Source of the DNA: Ptychodera flava
Taxonomy: Eukaryota; Hemichordata; Enteropneusta; Ptychoderidae
DNA: 64,000 nt
Reading direction: 5' to 3'
Assembly (NCBI RefSeq): GCF_041260155.1
Contig: NC_091940.1
Span: forward strand, 31,346,375-31,410,374
Shown piece by piece: positions 61,301 to 64,000 of this stretch. Each line of letters starts with the position of its first letter. Position 1 is the stretch's first letter. Made by a program: the position numbers and the translations under genes. The notes below the pieces were generated by a model. The model was not told the origin of the DNA. It saw only the letters and a program-made list of their open reading frames with translations, and did not search any database.

Positions 61301-63645
61301 CTGCCTGTTCTGTTAGACGGCAAAACTAATCCCAATAAAACAGTCTTCTTTTACCGTGGAGATGAGCTGATGGCTGCGAGACACGGAATATACAAAGCCC
61401 ATTTGTGGACATGGACTAACTCAGAAGAAGAGTTTCATAAGGTAGTATACGCCTCAAAATTGGAAGACTTAAATTAAACTTTTGCTCAAACTTTCTAAAA
61501 TGAAACTTTCAACGATTCTCTTACCAAATCAGCGATAAAAATCGGGGTTACCATGCAAAGTTTGGAACTAGCCAAACAAATTCCCCAACATTTTGAGTTA
61601 TTTGAAATTCAAAATGGCCGCCATCCCTGTTTTAACTCTGTGGCGTGAAAATTAAATTTTGGATTTTGGAAAAACTAAGACGGAGAAAGTTTTTCTTTCT
61701 CCAAAAACTTTAAAATGAGCCCCCACAAGTGGTAGATCAGAAAAGAATTGTAGAAATCTGAGATTTCAAATATCTGTCCCAAAGGCACATTCTACCTTTA
61801 GGTCTGTTAGGACAACTCTATGAGAAAAATATGAAATCCTGGAAGTTGTAACCGTAATTTAAAAGATTCATACTGTGGAAAAATGTGGATAACTTCCTGT
61901 CACAATTTATGTCAGATTTCCTAAATAAATGCCTTCATTTATGCACAGTGTTTGAGCATACAAATCAACTTACAATAGATCATCACCAATGGCCAAAAAT
62001 TGTTCATTATCTAGTGTTTTTTGTTTTTACAGAAATGAAAATTCAAGATTGTTAGAAAAAAAATACACCATGACGTTATCAAAGAAATGTCTGTGGAAAG
62101 CAAATACTTTTATGACTATTTTGATTGCTGCGGAGTTTACCAAAACTGTTCAGAATTTTATCTTTGTTAAGAAATACAGCCCCAGGGTTCACGCAGAATA
62201 GGCATTCACCAACATGTGGTCAGTGGGTTATTTGATTGCTATTATTCCACCAGGGAACGGACTTTTGTCCAGGACAGGCAGTAGAAGGTGTGACAACTCA
62301 CAACCAAACCAACAACACAGCACAGCCGATCCTCTTTCATCTTGGAAGAGATCCAGGCGAAAAATACCAGATACAGTGAGTCATTAAGTTTCAGTACTGT
62401 ACAGTAAATGGTCAAATAGAATTGAAACGAAGCAACAACAAACAAACTGGTCCAACCTTTTATATCTGTTAGTAGTGTTGCTAATTTTACTGACTGCATT
62501 GGTTTTTTTTTATGTTCTTTTCTATGTTCCTTTTAATTGTAGTCATTATTTGTAGCCTATCTCAGGACACTGATAGATATTTCTTGGAGTTTTGATCTGA
62601 AAGTTCAGTGTGTTGGTTACACTGAGTATATTGTATTGCAAGGATGTGCAAATCAGTCCTAAGCAATGGAACACCAATGTTTTGCTCAAGCCTGTTGATT
62701 TCTAATTATGGTAGTCCAACAATCAGACAAATATTACTGCAACTGTGTGATGAGAAAGATGTGACTGCTAGATCAGGTTGCAAGACAAGTAGATACATCT
62801 TCATACTTGCTCATTGAACCACCAACTACTAGGTCGATTTGATCACCCCAATTTGTCGTGAATTTTATAATTGTGATTCAATACAATATTACCATAAAAT
62901 GGCAGTAAATCAATCTGAAAGAACCACAACAACAAGTGTAATTCAACTGCATGGCTGTCCATTTGTGGACTTTTAATGACTTCTTGTTCAAATGTTATTT
63001 GTCTTCTTCTTAGTCCTAGCAGTGGTGAATACAAGCAGGGTTTACAGCCTATACTTGACGCCGTGGCTGAGCATAGGAAAAACCTTGTACCAGGTCAACC
63101 CCAACTGAACATGTGTGATAGGGCAGTTCAGGTAAGTTAAAATAGTGGGACACAATTAAAAGGTTGTTTTGACACAATTGAGGTTTGTCTACTAGTCACA
63201 TGACAGTAGTTATTGTCCTTCAGACTTTGATTCATCACAAGAGTACCAGGCATTTATTCAGTTTTATTGAATCATCCAAGAATCTTAGAACATCTATTGG
63301 CCATTTAACCACTTGTTTTCACCAGAGTGGTTATAGTTTGTATATAAATACATGGTTGAAGTGTATTTAAGCTTGCGTTGTAAACCAAGAACCAAATGTT
63401 TCCGTGTAGGTTTACTCATTGTCCATCAGAATATATCCAGCAACAGTTCTACTGTGAACTATACCTTGACAAGTTCTATCATTAGAATGATATGTTGTCT
63501 CTCAATTATTAGAATTTAAATCATGTTGTCAGGTGATTACTTATGGATATCATTCCAGAACTGGGCCCCTGTTGGTTGTGAGAAGCTTGGTAGATGTCTG
63601 AAGGTACCACCGTCCAAGCCACATAAGTGCACCTGGCCTCACTAG
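52333..63645 (+). CDS. GALNS: N-acetylgalactosamine-6-sulfatase, tandem copy 2
   Basis: Second tandem sulfatase gene, with the same expected activity as copy 1. Exons: 52333-52437, 54136-54259, 56725-56902, 58154-58364, 59488-59752, 60266-60369, 61199-61441, 62254-62375, 63014-63131, 63559-63645; 1557 nt, 518 residues. Eight of ten exon lengths equal those of copy 1; exon 7 is 6 nt longer and exon 1 is 24 nt shorter. Signal peptide about 1-22 ([12 protein letters not shown]). Catalytic set intact: D34 D35, C74-S-P-S-R78, K135, H137, H232, D284 N285, K305. It keeps the human-like [26 protein letters not shown] and WTWTNS, and [16 protein letters not shown], so it may be the copy closer to ancestral GALNS function. 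It ends in CTWPH. The exon 7 donor (GTAGTA at 61442) lies inside the terminus of a MITE. The tandem copies share orientation and presumably arose by unequal exchange. Confidence 0.95.
55461..56200. mobile_element. Non-autonomous DNA element, 740 bp, about 45-bp inverted ends
   Basis: The left end AGGGATGTCTCAGATTGTCG then CAGAAGTTCAAAAAGCGAAATTC is the inverse, with few differences, of the right end ending GCGACAATCCGAGACGGTCCCT. Just inside each end is a G-rich block (CGTTTAGGGGG, near 55508 and 56117) in the same orientation. The superfamily is not assigned and I saw no convincing target duplication. It lies in GALNS-2 intron 2. Confidence 0.75.
59030..59375 (-). mobile_element. MITE family A, copy 6
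   Basis: TTAA (59026-59029) followed by GGTAGATGTGCCTCAGGGAC; then, inverted relative to copies 1-3, GGTGGCCATTTTGAATTTCA and GAGGAAAGTTTGAGCAAAAG. The far end (TTTGAGGAGCAAACTGC) is degenerate. It lies in GALNS-2 intron 4, about 110 bp upstream of exon 5. Confidence 0.82.
61441..61796 (+). mobile_element. MITE family A, copy 7, overlapping an exon end
   Basis: Begins GGTAGTATACGCCTCAAAAT and ends AAAGGCACATTCTACC, with ATAA on the left and TTTA on the right (the family's TTAA-type flanks). The internal landmarks match copies 1 and 2 (CTTACCAAATCAGCGATAAA, TTTGAAATTCAAAATGGCCG). The first base is the last base of GALNS-2 exon 7, and bases 2-3 are its GT splice donor. Confidence 0.85.
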
Positions 63646-64000
63646 CGGAACATTGTTCGTGAACACTGGAAGCATTTCCTCATATTTGCCTTGCCTTTGT
63701 CACTTATAAACTAGTTAAGGTTCACTGTCCTCCTGAAACAATGATTTTGGCCCAGATCCGTCACTTTTATCTTTTTGTAAAGCTACAAAGTTTTTGACCC
63801 AGATACATGGATCCGTCACTTTTATCTTTTTGTAAAGCTACGTGGAATCATATCCAGGTAGAGAATGTAAGCTGCGTTTTCTATAAAAAATTATTATATT
63901 AGAATTCTAGATACACTTGTCCCAGGCCAGAAGAGTTTTTTAGTACTTGATAGGATTCTTATCCTCCTGAAACAATGATTTTGGCCCAGATCCGTCACTT
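63646..64000. repeat. GALNS-2 3' flank with direct repeats running off the right edge
   Basis: A 39-bp sequence starting TCCTCCTGAAACAATGATTT is identical at 63728-63766 and 63962-64000. Within the first unit, GATCCGTCACTTTTATCTTT and the following TTTGTAAAGCTAC repeat 55 bp apart (63755 and 63810). The array is cut by the window end, so the unit count is unknown. No gene is seen here. Confidence 0.8.

Noticed and set aside
1-64000. Retroelements, tRNA genes or CRISPR-like arrays
   Set aside because: No reverse-transcriptase motif, no tRNA B-box, and no regularly spaced short direct repeats were found on either strand.

Overview
The window is nuclear DNA from an intron-rich animal, most likely an invertebrate deuterostome. 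The base composition is AT-rich, introns run from a few hundred bases to a few kilobases with GT-AG ends, proteins are close to vertebrate orthologues, and non-coding DNA is full of small terminal-inverted-repeat elements of the kind common in marine invertebrates. An acorn-worm or amphioxus-like genome is my guess for the lineage; the phylum cannot be fixed from the sequence alone. I saw no rRNA, tRNA, CRISPR array, reverse transcriptase, capsid or envelope sequence.

Six host genes account for essentially all convincing coding sequence. From left to right: (1) NELFCD on the minus strand (1189-18904, 13 exons seen, last exon off the left edge), a subunit of the NELF pausing complex; (2) SNRPB on the plus strand (19208-22867, 6 exons), the Sm B protein, carrying an apparent one-base frameshift; (3) PABPN1 on the plus strand (27900-31364, 6 exons), the nuclear poly(A)-binding protein; (4) TRAPPC2L on the minus strand (34962-38407, 5 exons), a TRAPP tether subunit; (5 and 6) two tandem plus-strand copies of GALNS, lysosomal N-acetylgalactosamine-6-sulfatase (38743-47834 and 52333-63645, 10 exons each). 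Four of the six (NELFCD/SNRPB and TRAPPC2L/GALNS-1) form two head-to-head pairs with about 300 bp between start codons, which suggests shared promoters. The first three genes act in successive nuclear steps of mRNA synthesis (pausing, splicing, polyadenylation).

The block PABPN1 > < TRAPPC2L | GALNS > has the same order and relative orientation as PABPN1L-TRAPPC2L-GALNS on human 16q24.3, an unusually deep microsynteny.

Introns and spacers carry many non-autonomous DNA elements: a 2.0-kb hAT-like element with a perfect 8-bp target duplication (3950-5961), a Mutator-like foldback with a perfect 9-bp duplication (33442-33568), piggyBac-like TTAA elements, a seven-copy ~355-bp TTAA-flanked MITE family, several palindromic elements, and a 150-bp tandem repeat at the left edge. 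One MITE copy lies exactly at an exon end of GALNS-2 so that its terminus forms the splice donor. A composite at 34.0-34.7 kb holds a short reading frame that may be the front end of a tyrosine-recombinase-type gene.
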